A stretch of DNA of 64,000 nucleotides from Sphingobacterium siyangense. Its GTDB lineage: Bacteria > Bacteroidota > Bacteroidia > Sphingobacteriales > Sphingobacteriaceae. How positions within the stretch are numbered: position 1 is the first letter of the stretch; the number at the start of each line of letters is the position of its first letter. Made by a program: the position numbers and the translations under genes. Under the pieces are notes generated by a model, which had not been told where the DNA came from, searched no databases, and worked only from the letters and a program-made list of their open reading frames with translations. Of the stretch, positions 8,921-17,628 are shown piece by piece. The stretch is taken from assembly GCF_007830445.1 (NCBI RefSeq), contig NZ_VLKR01000006.1, forward strand, positions 145,745 through 209,744. Direction: 5' to 3'.

Positions 8921-11900
8921 TTGAAAAGAATAACCACCATACTCCTTTTATATATCTTGCTAGCATGTATTAACGTGCAGGCACAATCGATCTATTTTAA
9001 AAATTATCAAACCCACGACGGTCTCTCTAATAGCACAGTCAAATGTATTACACAGGATGTTCAGGGTTTTCTATGGTTAGGGACAAGGAATGGCCTCAAT
9101 CGCTTTGATGGCAATCAATTTAAGATATTTAGACACAATGCTTCAGACTCTACAAGTATCGGAAGTTCGTCCATTTTAAGTATTCTCACAGACAGTAAAG
9201 GAGTGCTATGGGTGGGAACCACACGCGGTACCTATTGTTACGATCCTATTAAAGAAAATTTTACACCATTCAGGGGTGTACCAATCGGTGAAGTAAATGC
9301 CATACACGAATACGCCGGTTTTATCTGGTTACTTTCGAACGGAAAACTTTATCGCTATAATTCTTATACAACAGAAATAATTCCATTTGATCAGAACAAA
9401 AATACCATTGTAGCGATTACCAGTAGCAAAAAAGGCGGCTTATGGACAACGGACAATAACAGTATCATACAACGGTATCAGGTTAATACGAGTAAATTTG
9501 TCGAAGTTGACCTTAAAAAAATCGATCGAAAAGCATTGGCAAATACCAAAACCGTTTACGCCATCAATGATTCTCTGTTAATGGTCGGTACAATCAATTC
9601 GGCTTATTTGTTTGATTTCAAAAACGGCCGGTTAAAAAATCTATTTGCAAGTCATTACCCCAGTAAAGTCATCCAGGCAAACTGTATTATTCAACAAACG
9701 GAGTCAGTATACTGGATTGGAACAGAAACTGGAATATATACCTATGATATTCACACGGGTCAGAGCCAACACATTAAAAAAGATCTGCTCAATCCATTTG
9801 CCATATCTGACAATGCCGTCCTGAATTTCTATCGGGACCGTGAAGACAACATCTGGTTTGGAACATTTTTCGGCGGCTTTAACCAATACAGTAACCAATT
9901 CGACAATTTCAAAAAGTATCTATCCGGATTCGGAAAATCGGCCCTATCAGGCAATATTGTACACGATATCAAAAAAGATCGCTATGGAAATTTCTGGATA
10001 GGAACAGAAGATGGCGGCCTGAACAAAATAGATGCTCAAACACAACAGATTCAGCATTTCCTTGCCAATGGAAAAAAAGGAAGTATAGCGCATAACAATG
10101 TTCATGGCCTGGCAACAATTGGTGACGATCTTTGGGTAGGCTCCACAACACATGGACTAGACATTCTCGACGTAAAAACCGGAAAACTAAAAAAACACTA
10201 TGATCGTATCGGCAAAGGCCCCTTACAAAGCAGCTTTGCCGTATGCCTCTATAAGTCTAAAGACAACAGCATGTTTGTCGGGACAGACCGCGCACTATAC
10301 CGCTACAACAAAAATAGCGACAGTTTTGACCTCCTTCCAATTACCGCATGGATACAAGGCATTTATGAAGATCAATATGGTATACTCTGGATCAACACCT
10401 ACGGTAGCGGGGTCTACCAATATAACCGCAGTTCGGGAGAAATTCAGCATCTGTTATCCGAACAAGGTAAACAAAATACACTCGTCAATAATTACGTCAA
10501 CGGTCTATTTGAAGACAGCAAAAATAACTTGTGGTTTTGCACCGAAAGCGGCCTCTCAAAATACCGTCGTGATGGGCACTTCACCAATTATCTGACCGAA
10601 TCCGGTTTACCTTCCAATCAGGTATTCAAGGTCCTGGAAGATGACAACAGGAGCATCTGGATATCTACCGGTGGTGGACTGGTCAGACTGGACGAAGGTG
10701 TCCCGCGTAGGGTCATCTATACATCGAGAGACGGGCTTCCCGCAGATCAGTTTAATTATAATTCGGCTTATAAAGATAGCGACGGGACTTTATATTTCGG
10801 GACTATCAAAGGGATGGTAAGCTTCAACCCGACAAAATCCATTAAGAACAGCTTTATTCCACCTATGTTCATCAGCGGCATTCAGATTAACAATGTGAGC
10901 GTACCGGTTCGTGAAAATGGCATACTGAAAGAATCCATCTCCCTATCAGAAGAGATCCGACTGACCTACGACAATTCCAATATTAGCTTCAATATCGCCG
11001 CCTTGAGCTTTGTTTCCCCAAAGAGCAATCCTTATCGTTATATCATGGAAGGTTACGATAAAGACTGGACCGATATTACAGGCAATCAAAAAATCTATTA
11101 CAATAAACTTCCTCCGGGCACTTATACGTTTAAGTTCAGAGGTGCAAATAACAACAGCGTCTGGAATCCGGATGAAAAAAAACTGCTCATCATCATTTCG
11201 CCACCCTGGTGGCAGTCAGGTTGGGCATACTTACTTTATTTTTTGAGCTTCGGCACCATTGCATTGCTCGTATTACGGTATTACTTTCTCCTTATAAAGG
11301 CCAACAACGCCCAAAAGATGGATAGTTATGAACGAAAAAAAGAACAGGAAATATATAACCTCAAGCTGGAATTCTTCACCAACCTGGCCCACGAAATTCG
11401 TACGCCACTCACGCTGATCAAAATGCCCCTTGAGAAAATAATCAATAACCATAAATTTACCGATCGCGACACAGCCAAAGACCTTGCGCTGATTGAAAAA
11501 AACACGGCACGATTAATTCGCCTCACCAACCAATTACTTGATTTTAGAAAAGCAGAAACCAACAATATGAGCCTTATTTTTACTAAAACGGATATTAATG
11601 CCCTCCTATCCGAAGTATTTCACGATTTAAATTATCTCGCAAAAGATAAACAGCTGCACTATGACCTCAGTCTCCCGCGTATCAGTCTCACGGCTTATGT
11701 GGATGAGGAAGCCCTTCGAAAAATCTTTACCAACCTGATTCACAACGCCATCAAATATGCGGATCAAGAAGTCTATGTCAAACTCCTCCCTTTTAATAGC
11801 GATGACATTATGTTCAATATCGAGTTTAAGAATGATGGTGAGCTCATTCCTTTTGAGAAAAGAGAAAAAATATTTGAACCATTTTATCGCTTAAATGAAT

Positions 11901-12877
11901 CCGATAAAGATACGGGGACGGGAATTGGTCTTCCTTTATCCCGCTCCTTGGTCGAATTGCACCAAGGAAACTTATCCCTTGTACATCTGGAGGAAAACCG
12001 CAATATATTCCTGCTATCGATCCCAATTTTTCAGGAACAATCGCTCGACATCAAATCTTTTCAGGAAGATAATGACGATCATGTATTGCATGATAGATCC
12101 GATGAACAGGAGGAAGAAAAGCCGGTGATTCTACTCGTCGAGGACAATAAAGAAATATTGGCCTACCTCAATAAAGAATTGAAAACCAGCTACACTGTTC
12201 TACGGGCAGGGAATGGTGCCGAGGCCCTTGAAATATTAGACCAAGAGAATGTACAACTTGTACTAACAGATATTATGATGCCCATTATGGATGGTCTAGC
12301 GCTATGCAAACGCATCAAAACAGATATTCTGTATAGCCATATTCCCGTTATTTTTCTAACGGCAAAAAATGCGCTGGATTCAAAAATTCAGGGATTAAAA
12401 AATGGTGCCGATGCCTATATCGAAAAACCTTTTTCGCTTGAATTCCTCATGGTACAGATACGCAACATCCTCAAAAACCGTAAAATTATCAAGAATTACC
12501 TGACCAATTCTTCCAATTCCAACTTAATGGATATTAACGTTTCAGCACCCGACAAAGATTTTATCAGTCAGCTGAATACGGTTATTTATGAGAATATTTC
12601 AACGATAGATCTCAATGTGGATGAACTCGCCAAATTGATGCATATGAGCCGTCCAACACTTTACCGTAAAATCAAAGGACTCTCCGACCTCACACCCAAT
12701 GAATTGATCAATATTTCACGGTTGAAAAAGGCGGCAGAACTACTCACCCAAAAAGAATATAACATCACCCAGGTATCAACGATGGTCGGTTATACCGTAC
12801 AATCCAATTTTTCAAGGGACTTTCATAAGCACTATGGCATGTCGCCAAGCAGCTATATTCTTGAAAACAGCAAGTGA
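8921..12877 (+). CDS. hybrid two-component system sensor/regulator with two-propeller sensor domain
   Basis: A 1318-residue one-protein signalling system. The start is TTG at 8921, chosen because a signal peptide follows directly (KRITTILLLYILLACINVQAQ). Residues ~25-700 are Reg_prop propeller repeats (WLGTRNGLNRFDG and similar), then a Y_Y_Y domain (~700-765) and a membrane helix (~768-790). Next come HisKA with phospho-acceptor His824 (LAHEIRTPLTL), HATPase_c with NLIHNAIKYA and GTGIGLPLS, a receiver domain with Asp1117 (LVLTDIMMP), and an AraC helix-turn-helix domain (~1215-1318). The periplasmic domain senses an oligosaccharide and the AraC domain activates a nearby utilization locus. The divergent SusCD pair is the likely target; the maltose genes have their own LacI. 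Confidence 0.93.
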   Translation: MKRITTILLLYILLACINVQAQSIYFKNYQTHDGLSNSTVKCITQDVQGFLWLGTRNGLNRFDGNQFKIFRHNASDSTSIGSSSILSILTDSKGVLWVGTTRGTYCYDPIKENFTPFRGVPIGEVNAIHEYAGFIWLLSNGKLYRYNSYTTEIIPFDQNKNTIVAITSSKKGGLWTTDNNSIIQRYQVNTSKFVEVDLKKIDRKALANTKTVYAINDSLLMVGTINSAYLFDFKNGRLKNLFASHYPSKVIQANCIIQQTESVYWIGTETGIYTYDIHTGQSQHIKKDLLNPFAISDNAVLNFYRDREDNIWFGTFFGGFNQYSNQFDNFKKYLSGFGKSALSGNIVHDIKKDRYGNFWIGTEDGGLNKIDAQTQQIQHFLANGKKGSIAHNNVHGLATIGDDLWVGSTTHGLDILDVKTGKLKKHYDRIGKGPLQSSFAVCLYKSKDNSMFVGTDRALYRYNKNSDSFDLLPITAWIQGIYEDQYGILWINTYGSGVYQYNRSSGEIQHLLSEQGKQNTLVNNYVNGLFEDSKNNLWFCTESGLSKYRRDGHFTNYLTESGLPSNQVFKVLEDDNRSIWISTGGGLVRLDEGVPRRVIYTSRDGLPADQFNYNSAYKDSDGTLYFGTIKGMVSFNPTKSIKNSFIPPMFISGIQINNVSVPVRENGILKESISLSEEIRLTYDNSNISFNIAALSFVSPKSNPYRYIMEGYDKDWTDITGNQKIYYNKLPPGTYTFKFRGANNNSVWNPDEKKLLIIISPPWWQSGWAYLLYFLSFGTIALLVLRYYFLLIKANNAQKMDSYERKKEQEIYNLKLEFFTNLAHEIRTPLTLIKMPLEKIINNHKFTDRDTAKDLALIEKNTARLIRLTNQLLDFRKAETNNMSLIFTKTDINALLSEVFHDLNYLAKDKQLHYDLSLPRISLTAYVDEEALRKIFTNLIHNAIKYADQEVYVKLLPFNSDDIMFNIEFKNDGELIPFEKREKIFEPFYRLNESDKDTGTGIGLPLSRSLVELHQGNLSLVHLEENRNIFLLSIPIFQEQSLDIKSFQEDNDDHVLHDRSDEQEEEKPVILLVEDNKEILAYLNKELKTSYTVLRAGNGAEALEILDQENVQLVLTDIMMPIMDGLALCKRIKTDILYSHIPVIFLTAKNALDSKIQGLKNGADAYIEKPFSLEFLMVQIRNILKNRKIIKNYLTNSSNSNLMDINVSAPDKDFISQLNTVIYENISTIDLNVDELAKLMHMSRPTLYRKIKGLSDLTPNELINISRLKKAAELLTQKEYNITQVSTMVGYTVQSNFSRDFHKHYGMSPSSYILENSK

Positions 12878-13057
12878 TGAACACCAGTTCTAGTACCAGG
12901 AAGAATATTATTCCAATGGCGTAAAAACTGTTCCCGAGATGCCAAAAGAATATCGGCACTTGATAAAGAAAGAAACCGTCCCTAGGTAAAGAAAGAATCG
13001 GGGACAAATACAAGGAGCTCGAAAATCTTATTGAAAGACGCTAGCGAAGAAAAAAAA

Positions 13058-13089
13058 CGTAGACGTAGAAGGTTTAGCCTACGTCTACG
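13058..13089 (-). terminator. terminator of the maltose operon
   Basis: CGTAGACGTAG (13058-13068) pairs with CTACGTCTACG (13079-13089) around a 10-nt loop. On the minus strand the stem is followed by a run of T (complement of the A-run at 13050-13057). It lies 14 bases past the stop of the MFS gene and so closes the leftward maltose operon. Confidence 0.85.
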
Positions 13090-13103
13090 ATAATGGCATG
13101 AAC

Positions 13104-14429
13104 TTAATTCTTACGCTTTGGAACAAAGAATGCCGCCAGTAACATAAATATGCCGGCCAATAGCAAGCCATAAATGGATTGGCCATGAAAAAAATATTTG
13201 ATGATCATGCCACCAAAAAATCCACATACAATCTGAGGTAGGGTAATGAAAAAATTAAATAGCCCCATATAGACCCCCATTTTACCCGTAGGTAAATGAT
13301 CGCTCAAAATTGCATAGGGCATTGCCAAAATGCTTCCCCAAGCGATACCAATACCGATCATAGGAAGAATCAGTAGATTGGCATCTTTGATCAGAAATAA
13401 TGAAATTAACGAAAGCCCACCAATGGAAAGCCCAAGAGCATGCGTTTTTCCACGCCCAAAATGTTTAGCTATCCGCGGAATAAACAAGGCATACAAGGCC
13501 GAGACTCCATTGTAAATACCAAAAAGCACACCTACCCAATTGGCAGCCTCCATATAGAGATCCTGCCGATTTCCTTCCCGCAGGTAAAAAACCGAATCAG
13601 CAATAGCTGGAGTGGTATACACCCACATCATAAAAAGGGCAAACCAGGAGAAAAACTGAACCCAGCCCAACTTGCGCATGATCAATGGCATCTTACCGAT
13701 ATCGCTAAAGATAGAACGCAAGCCAAACTTTGGTGCCGCATCCTGTTCAATAGCAACCGTATCCGAAAAAGTCTGAAGTTCTGTAGGTGAGTACTCTTTT
13801 GTTTTGAACACAGACCATAACACCGTTAGAAGCAGGACAAAACCGCCTACATAAAAGGAGTAGATAACATTGCTCGGTACCTGCCCGGCTTCAGAAGTAC
13901 CTGCTACATGAAAATACTTCGTCAACATAAAGGGAAGTAGCGAGCCAAGGACAGCGCCAATCCCGATTAAAAACGTCTGTACCGAGAAGCCCAAACTCCG
14001 CTGACTGCTCGGCAGATTATCACCGATCAGCGCTCGAAAGGGCTCCATGGTCACATTGATGGAAGCATCCATAAACATCAATAAGCCAGCACCGATCCAA
14101 AGTGGCGCCAATAATGTTGTCAATAATGCCGCATTGGGCATTAAAAATAAAGTCAGGGTAGTTAACAGTGCCCCCACCAAAATATAAGGTCGACGCCGGC
14201 CTAGTCTATTCCAGGTTCGATCGCTATAATGACCTATAATTGGCTGTACAATCATCCCCGTGATCGGAGCAGCAAGCCAAAAAAGTGAAAGATGTTCCAC
14301 ATCAGCACCAAATGTCTGGAGAATACGGGAGGCGTTGCCATTTTGCAGAGCAAAACCCATTTGTATCCCCAGAAATCCAAAACTCATATTGATGACCTGG
14401 CTAATGCTTAATTCAGGTTTATTTCCCAT
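13104..14429 (-). CDS. MFS maltose/oligosaccharide transporter, SUC/GPH-like
   Basis: A 441-residue inner-membrane carrier with about 12 hydrophobic segments. The loop SDRTWNRLGRRRPYILVGA (~69-87) is the signature of the sucrose/maltose-type branch of the major facilitator superfamily (SLC45-related). The start MGNKPELSISQVINMSFGF has no cleaved signal. As the last gene of the locus, next to maltose phosphorylase, it most likely brings maltose or short malto-oligosaccharides from periplasm to cytoplasm, where the phosphorylase acts. This specificity is inferred from context. A hairpin in the 100-bp gap to the upstream GH65 gene may tune its expression. Confidence 0.85.
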   Translation of the reverse strand: MGNKPELSISQVINMSFGFLGIQMGFALQNGNASRILQTFGADVEHLSLFWLAAPITGMIVQPIIGHYSDRTWNRLGRRRPYILVGALLTTLTLFLMPNAALLTTLLAPLWIGAGLLMFMDASINVTMEPFRALIGDNLPSSQRSLGFSVQTFLIGIGAVLGSLLPFMLTKYFHVAGTSEAGQVPSNVIYSFYVGGFVLLLTVLWSVFKTKEYSPTELQTFSDTVAIEQDAAPKFGLRSIFSDIGKMPLIMRKLGWVQFFSWFALFMMWVYTTPAIADSVFYLREGNRQDLYMEAANWVGVLFGIYNGVSALYALFIPRIAKHFGRGKTHALGLSIGGLSLISLFLIKDANLLILPMIGIGIAWGSILAMPYAILSDHLPTGKMGVYMGLFNFFITLPQIVCGFFGGMIIKYFFHGQSIYGLLLAGIFMLLAAFFVPKRKN

Positions 14430-14483
14430 AATAGGCTATCAAAATTTAAGACAAAATACAATTTAATTACCATTTAACCGTTA

Positions 14484-14522
14484 TTTTCAGCAGCATAAGA
14501 TAGGTTCTTTCACTGCTGAAAA
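14484..14522 (-). promoter_or_regulatory. intercistronic hairpin between GH65 and MFS genes
   Basis: TTTTCAGCAG (14484-14493) and CTGCTGAAAA (14513-14522) are perfect complements with a 19-nt loop. It starts just past the GH65 stop. No T-run follows on the minus strand, so it looks like an mRNA-stabilising or processing element rather than a full terminator. Confidence 0.4.
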
Positions 14523-14529
14523 CTGGGGT

Positions 14530-16839
14530 TTATCTCAGCTGAAATACCTGTTTTTTGCTTTGCCCAGGAAGCACGAAAGCTTCGGTTACCGTCTGGATAT
14601 GGACTGCAGTATCACTGACATTTTCGATCGTATAGCCATCGGCATCTACTGCAATCAGTAAAGTCGCTCCACGAAATAACACCCGGAATTTATAGCCTTC
14701 CCATTCTTTGGGCAACATCGGATCTAAATACAATTGTCCTTCCTTAATCCGCATTCCTGCAAAGCCCTCCACGATTGTCATCCAGGTACCCGCCATCGAT
14801 GTAATATGTAAACCGTCTTCGGTATCGTTATTGTAATCATCCAGATCCAAACGCGAGGTGCGCAGATAGAATTCATACGCTTTTTCCGGCTTGTTCAATT
14901 TAGCCGCCAATATCGCATGTACGCAGGGAGAGAGTGAACTTTCATGCACCGTAAAAGGCTCATAGAATTCATAATGTCGAGCTAGGGTGTCCAGGTCAAA
15001 TTGATCCTCAAGGAAGTAAAAACCTTGCAATACATCGGCCTGTTTGATATAACAGGAACGCAGAATCCTATCCCAACTCCAATGCTGGTTAATAGGGCGT
15101 TGAGAGGGATCAAGTTCTGCCACTGGAATCAGCTCTTTATCCAAAAAGCCATCTTGCTGCAAATACACATTGCGTTGCGCATCAAACGGATAATACATGT
15201 TATCGACAATGTGCTGCCATTTTTGTTGTTCTTCCGATGCTACGGCCAGCTTCCTTTTCAATACGTCAGCATTACCGTCGCTCAGCTGCACCAACTTTTT
15301 TAAACAGTCCAGTGTATATTGAAGGCACCACGAAGCAATACGATTGGTATACCAGTTATTGTTTACGTTGTTTTCATACTCGTTTGGTCCCGTCACGCCC
15401 AACATAACATATTGCTTGCGATCGGCACTCCAATTGACACGCTGTGCCCAGAAACGGCTTATTGCAACCAAAACCTCCAATCCATGTGACCAGATATAAT
15501 CCTGATCTCCGGTGTAACGGACATAGTTATAGATTGCAAATGCTATGGCTCCATTGCGATGAATCTCCTCAAATGTTATCTCCCATTCATTATGGCATTC
15601 CTCACCATTGATCGTAACCATGGGATAGAGTGCAGCGCCCCGATTAAAGCCGAGTTTAGCGGCATTTTCGATTGCCTTTTCCAATTGCTGATGACGATAA
15701 ATCAACAAATTACGGGCAATCTTTGGTGACTGTGTTGCCAGGTAAAATGGAATACAATATGCTTCGGTATCCCAATACGTGACACCACCATATTTTTCAC
15801 CTGTAAAACCTTTAGGGCCAATATTGAGGCGCTCATCTTCGCCGGTATAAGTCTGGTTAAGCTGGAAAATATTGTAGCGTATTGCCTGCTGTGCTGCGAC
15901 ATCACCACTAATTTCAATATCACTTTCTGCCCAGATCGCTTGCCAGGCTGCTGCCTGTTGAGCCTTTAACTGCTCATAACTCAGCCCATTCAATTGGTGT
16001 AGATTAACCGAAGCAGCTTCTTTTAGCTGAGCTTGCAGGTGATTCTGCGAGGTGACAATGGCAACGCGCTTCTCAACACGACAAATTTGAGATTCAGCAA
16101 GATCTGTCTGATAGATCTCTGTCATACAGCCCGGACTTGCGACGGTATCGTGCACTTCCACGACCGCTGTTCGACCTGCTACACTCGTTTTAAGCATGGC
16201 ATAGACCTCAAAACCCGTTTTCTTGGTGCGCGCTACCACAAAGGTACTTTCACCATCCCTACCCTGCGCTGTACTTTCCCAAAATTGCTCGTCATAGTTA
16301 CTATCACGGTTAACGACTTCAGCATTTAACTGCGACCTGATCTCCAATGTAATTGGACCAGAAAGCGCCTGGATGTTGTACTGCAATGAAGCTGTTTCGG
16401 AAGCAAACAGATGATACATCCGGCTTGCTTCTACCTTAAGCTGTGCTCCGTCTGGCATTTCCACGACAAAACTGCGGTACAAAACGCCATGCTGCATATC
16501 CAGTCGGCGCTCAAAAGATTTGACCGTAACTTTGTTCAGATCCAGCACCTGCCCATTGACCAGAATATCCAGGCCTATCCAATCGATGGAATTGATGACC
16601 TTGGCAAAATATTCCGGATACCCATTTTTCCACCAGCCTACACGTGTTTTGTCCGGATAATAAATACCGGCCAAATACGACCCTTGCAAAGATTTCCCGC
16701 TGAATTGTTCTTCAAAATTAGCCCTCTGCCCCATCCGACCATTACCAATAGCGAAGATACTTTCCGAAAATTCATTATGTTCGGGGCGAAATGTATCTTC
16801 GATAATTTGCCAAGGGTTATGTTTGATATATGTTTTCAT
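14530..16839 (-). CDS. GH65 maltose phosphorylase
   Basis: A 769-residue cytoplasmic enzyme converting maltose and phosphate to beta-glucose 1-phosphate and glucose. It has the GH65 layout: an N-terminal beta-sandwich (FAIGNGRMGQRANFEE, ~29-44), then an alpha/alpha barrel with YWDTEAYCIPFYL (355-367) and the catalytic loop GPNEYENNVNNN. Glu487 in that loop sits at the number of the general acid known in Lactobacillus brevis maltose phosphorylase. There is no signal peptide. The adjacent beta-phosphoglucomutase, which takes exactly the product made here, argues for maltose phosphorylase over the hydrolytic or kojibiose/trehalose members of the family, though sequence alone does not exclude these. 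Confidence 0.9.
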   Translation of the reverse strand: MKTYIKHNPWQIIEDTFRPEHNEFSESIFAIGNGRMGQRANFEEQFSGKSLQGSYLAGIYYPDKTRVGWWKNGYPEYFAKVINSIDWIGLDILVNGQVLDLNKVTVKSFERRLDMQHGVLYRSFVVEMPDGAQLKVEASRMYHLFASETASLQYNIQALSGPITLEIRSQLNAEVVNRDSNYDEQFWESTAQGRDGESTFVVARTKKTGFEVYAMLKTSVAGRTAVVEVHDTVASPGCMTEIYQTDLAESQICRVEKRVAIVTSQNHLQAQLKEAASVNLHQLNGLSYEQLKAQQAAAWQAIWAESDIEISGDVAAQQAIRYNIFQLNQTYTGEDERLNIGPKGFTGEKYGGVTYWDTEAYCIPFYLATQSPKIARNLLIYRHQQLEKAIENAAKLGFNRGAALYPMVTINGEECHNEWEITFEEIHRNGAIAFAIYNYVRYTGDQDYIWSHGLEVLVAISRFWAQRVNWSADRKQYVMLGVTGPNEYENNVNNNWYTNRIASWCLQYTLDCLKKLVQLSDGNADVLKRKLAVASEEQQKWQHIVDNMYYPFDAQRNVYLQQDGFLDKELIPVAELDPSQRPINQHWSWDRILRSCYIKQADVLQGFYFLEDQFDLDTLARHYEFYEPFTVHESSLSPCVHAILAAKLNKPEKAYEFYLRTSRLDLDDYNNDTEDGLHITSMAGTWMTIVEGFAGMRIKEGQLYLDPMLPKEWEGYKFRVLFRGATLLIAVDADGYTIENVSDTAVHIQTVTEAFVLPGQSKKQVFQLR

Positions 16840-16947
16840 CTTTTTATTTTTTTCACCGCATGCTCGGAATCGAAGGCAAATAAATGATTGCCCTATTTAC
16901 CGATACCATCTACAGCATGCTTTCCGCTATTGAATTTCTCCTAAATT

Positions 16948-17595
16948 TTAAAATTTATCGACTAAGGTCCCTAAATCTGCCACGACCAAATCCGCTCCCC
17001 TGAGATGTTCTTCCAGGCCTATACCTATTACCTGCATACCGGCTGCCCGTGCTGCATCTATTCCAGCCTGTGCATCTTCCAGCACCAGGCAGTGGGCCGG
17101 CGCAATCTCCAGCACCTCGGCCCCCTTAAGGAAAACTTCCGGGTTGGGTTTAGAAAGCTGCACTACATTCCCATCGATCAGCGCATCGAAATAGGTTTTA
17201 ATTCCGGTTTTTTCAAGGATACCCATTGCATTCTTGCTGGCCGAACCAAGTCCAATCTTAATTCCTTTTTGCTGTAGTTTTTTCAAAAGTTCCAAACTAC
17301 CCGAAAGCAAGTGGTCAGGACTCAGCTGTTCAATCAACTCCAGGTACCATTGGTTTTTAAGCACCAGTAAATCCGCTTTTTCAGCTTCGGACTTTTCCAC
17401 CCCGGCCCATTTTAAAATAAGCTCCAGGGATTCGATCCGGCTGACACCTTTCAGCTGCTCATTGTCAACAATGGAAAACGAATAGCCCAAGTCTTCGGCC
17501 AATCTATGCCAAGCTTGAAAATGGTAGATTGCCGTATCCACCAACACACCGTCCAAATCAAATATTACGGCTTTTACAGTAGTATAATTAATCAT
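16948..17595 (-). CDS. pgmB: beta-phosphoglucomutase
   Basis: A 215-residue HAD-superfamily enzyme that isomerises beta-glucose 1-phosphate to glucose 6-phosphate. Motif I is FDLDGVLVDT with nucleophile Asp13 and acid/base Asp15; motif II is GLGSASKN, Lys149 is in LSKPNPEVF, and the metal site is VLEDAQAG (Glu173, Asp174). The cap-domain signature GVSRIESLELIL (~50-61) is typical of beta-PGM. It lies between the GH13 gene and maltose phosphorylase, and completes the cytoplasmic route from maltose into glycolysis. Confidence 0.93.
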   Translation of the reverse strand: MINYTTVKAVIFDLDGVLVDTAIYHFQAWHRLAEDLGYSFSIVDNEQLKGVSRIESLELILKWAGVEKSEAEKADLLVLKNQWYLELIEQLSPDHLLSGSLELLKKLQQKGIKIGLGSASKNAMGILEKTGIKTYFDALIDGNVVQLSKPNPEVFLKGAEVLEIAPAHCLVLEDAQAGIDAARAAGMQVIGIGLEEHLRGADLVVADLGTLVDKF

Positions 17596-17628
17596 TGAAA
17601 AATGAATTCTATAGAATTTTAAATTGTA

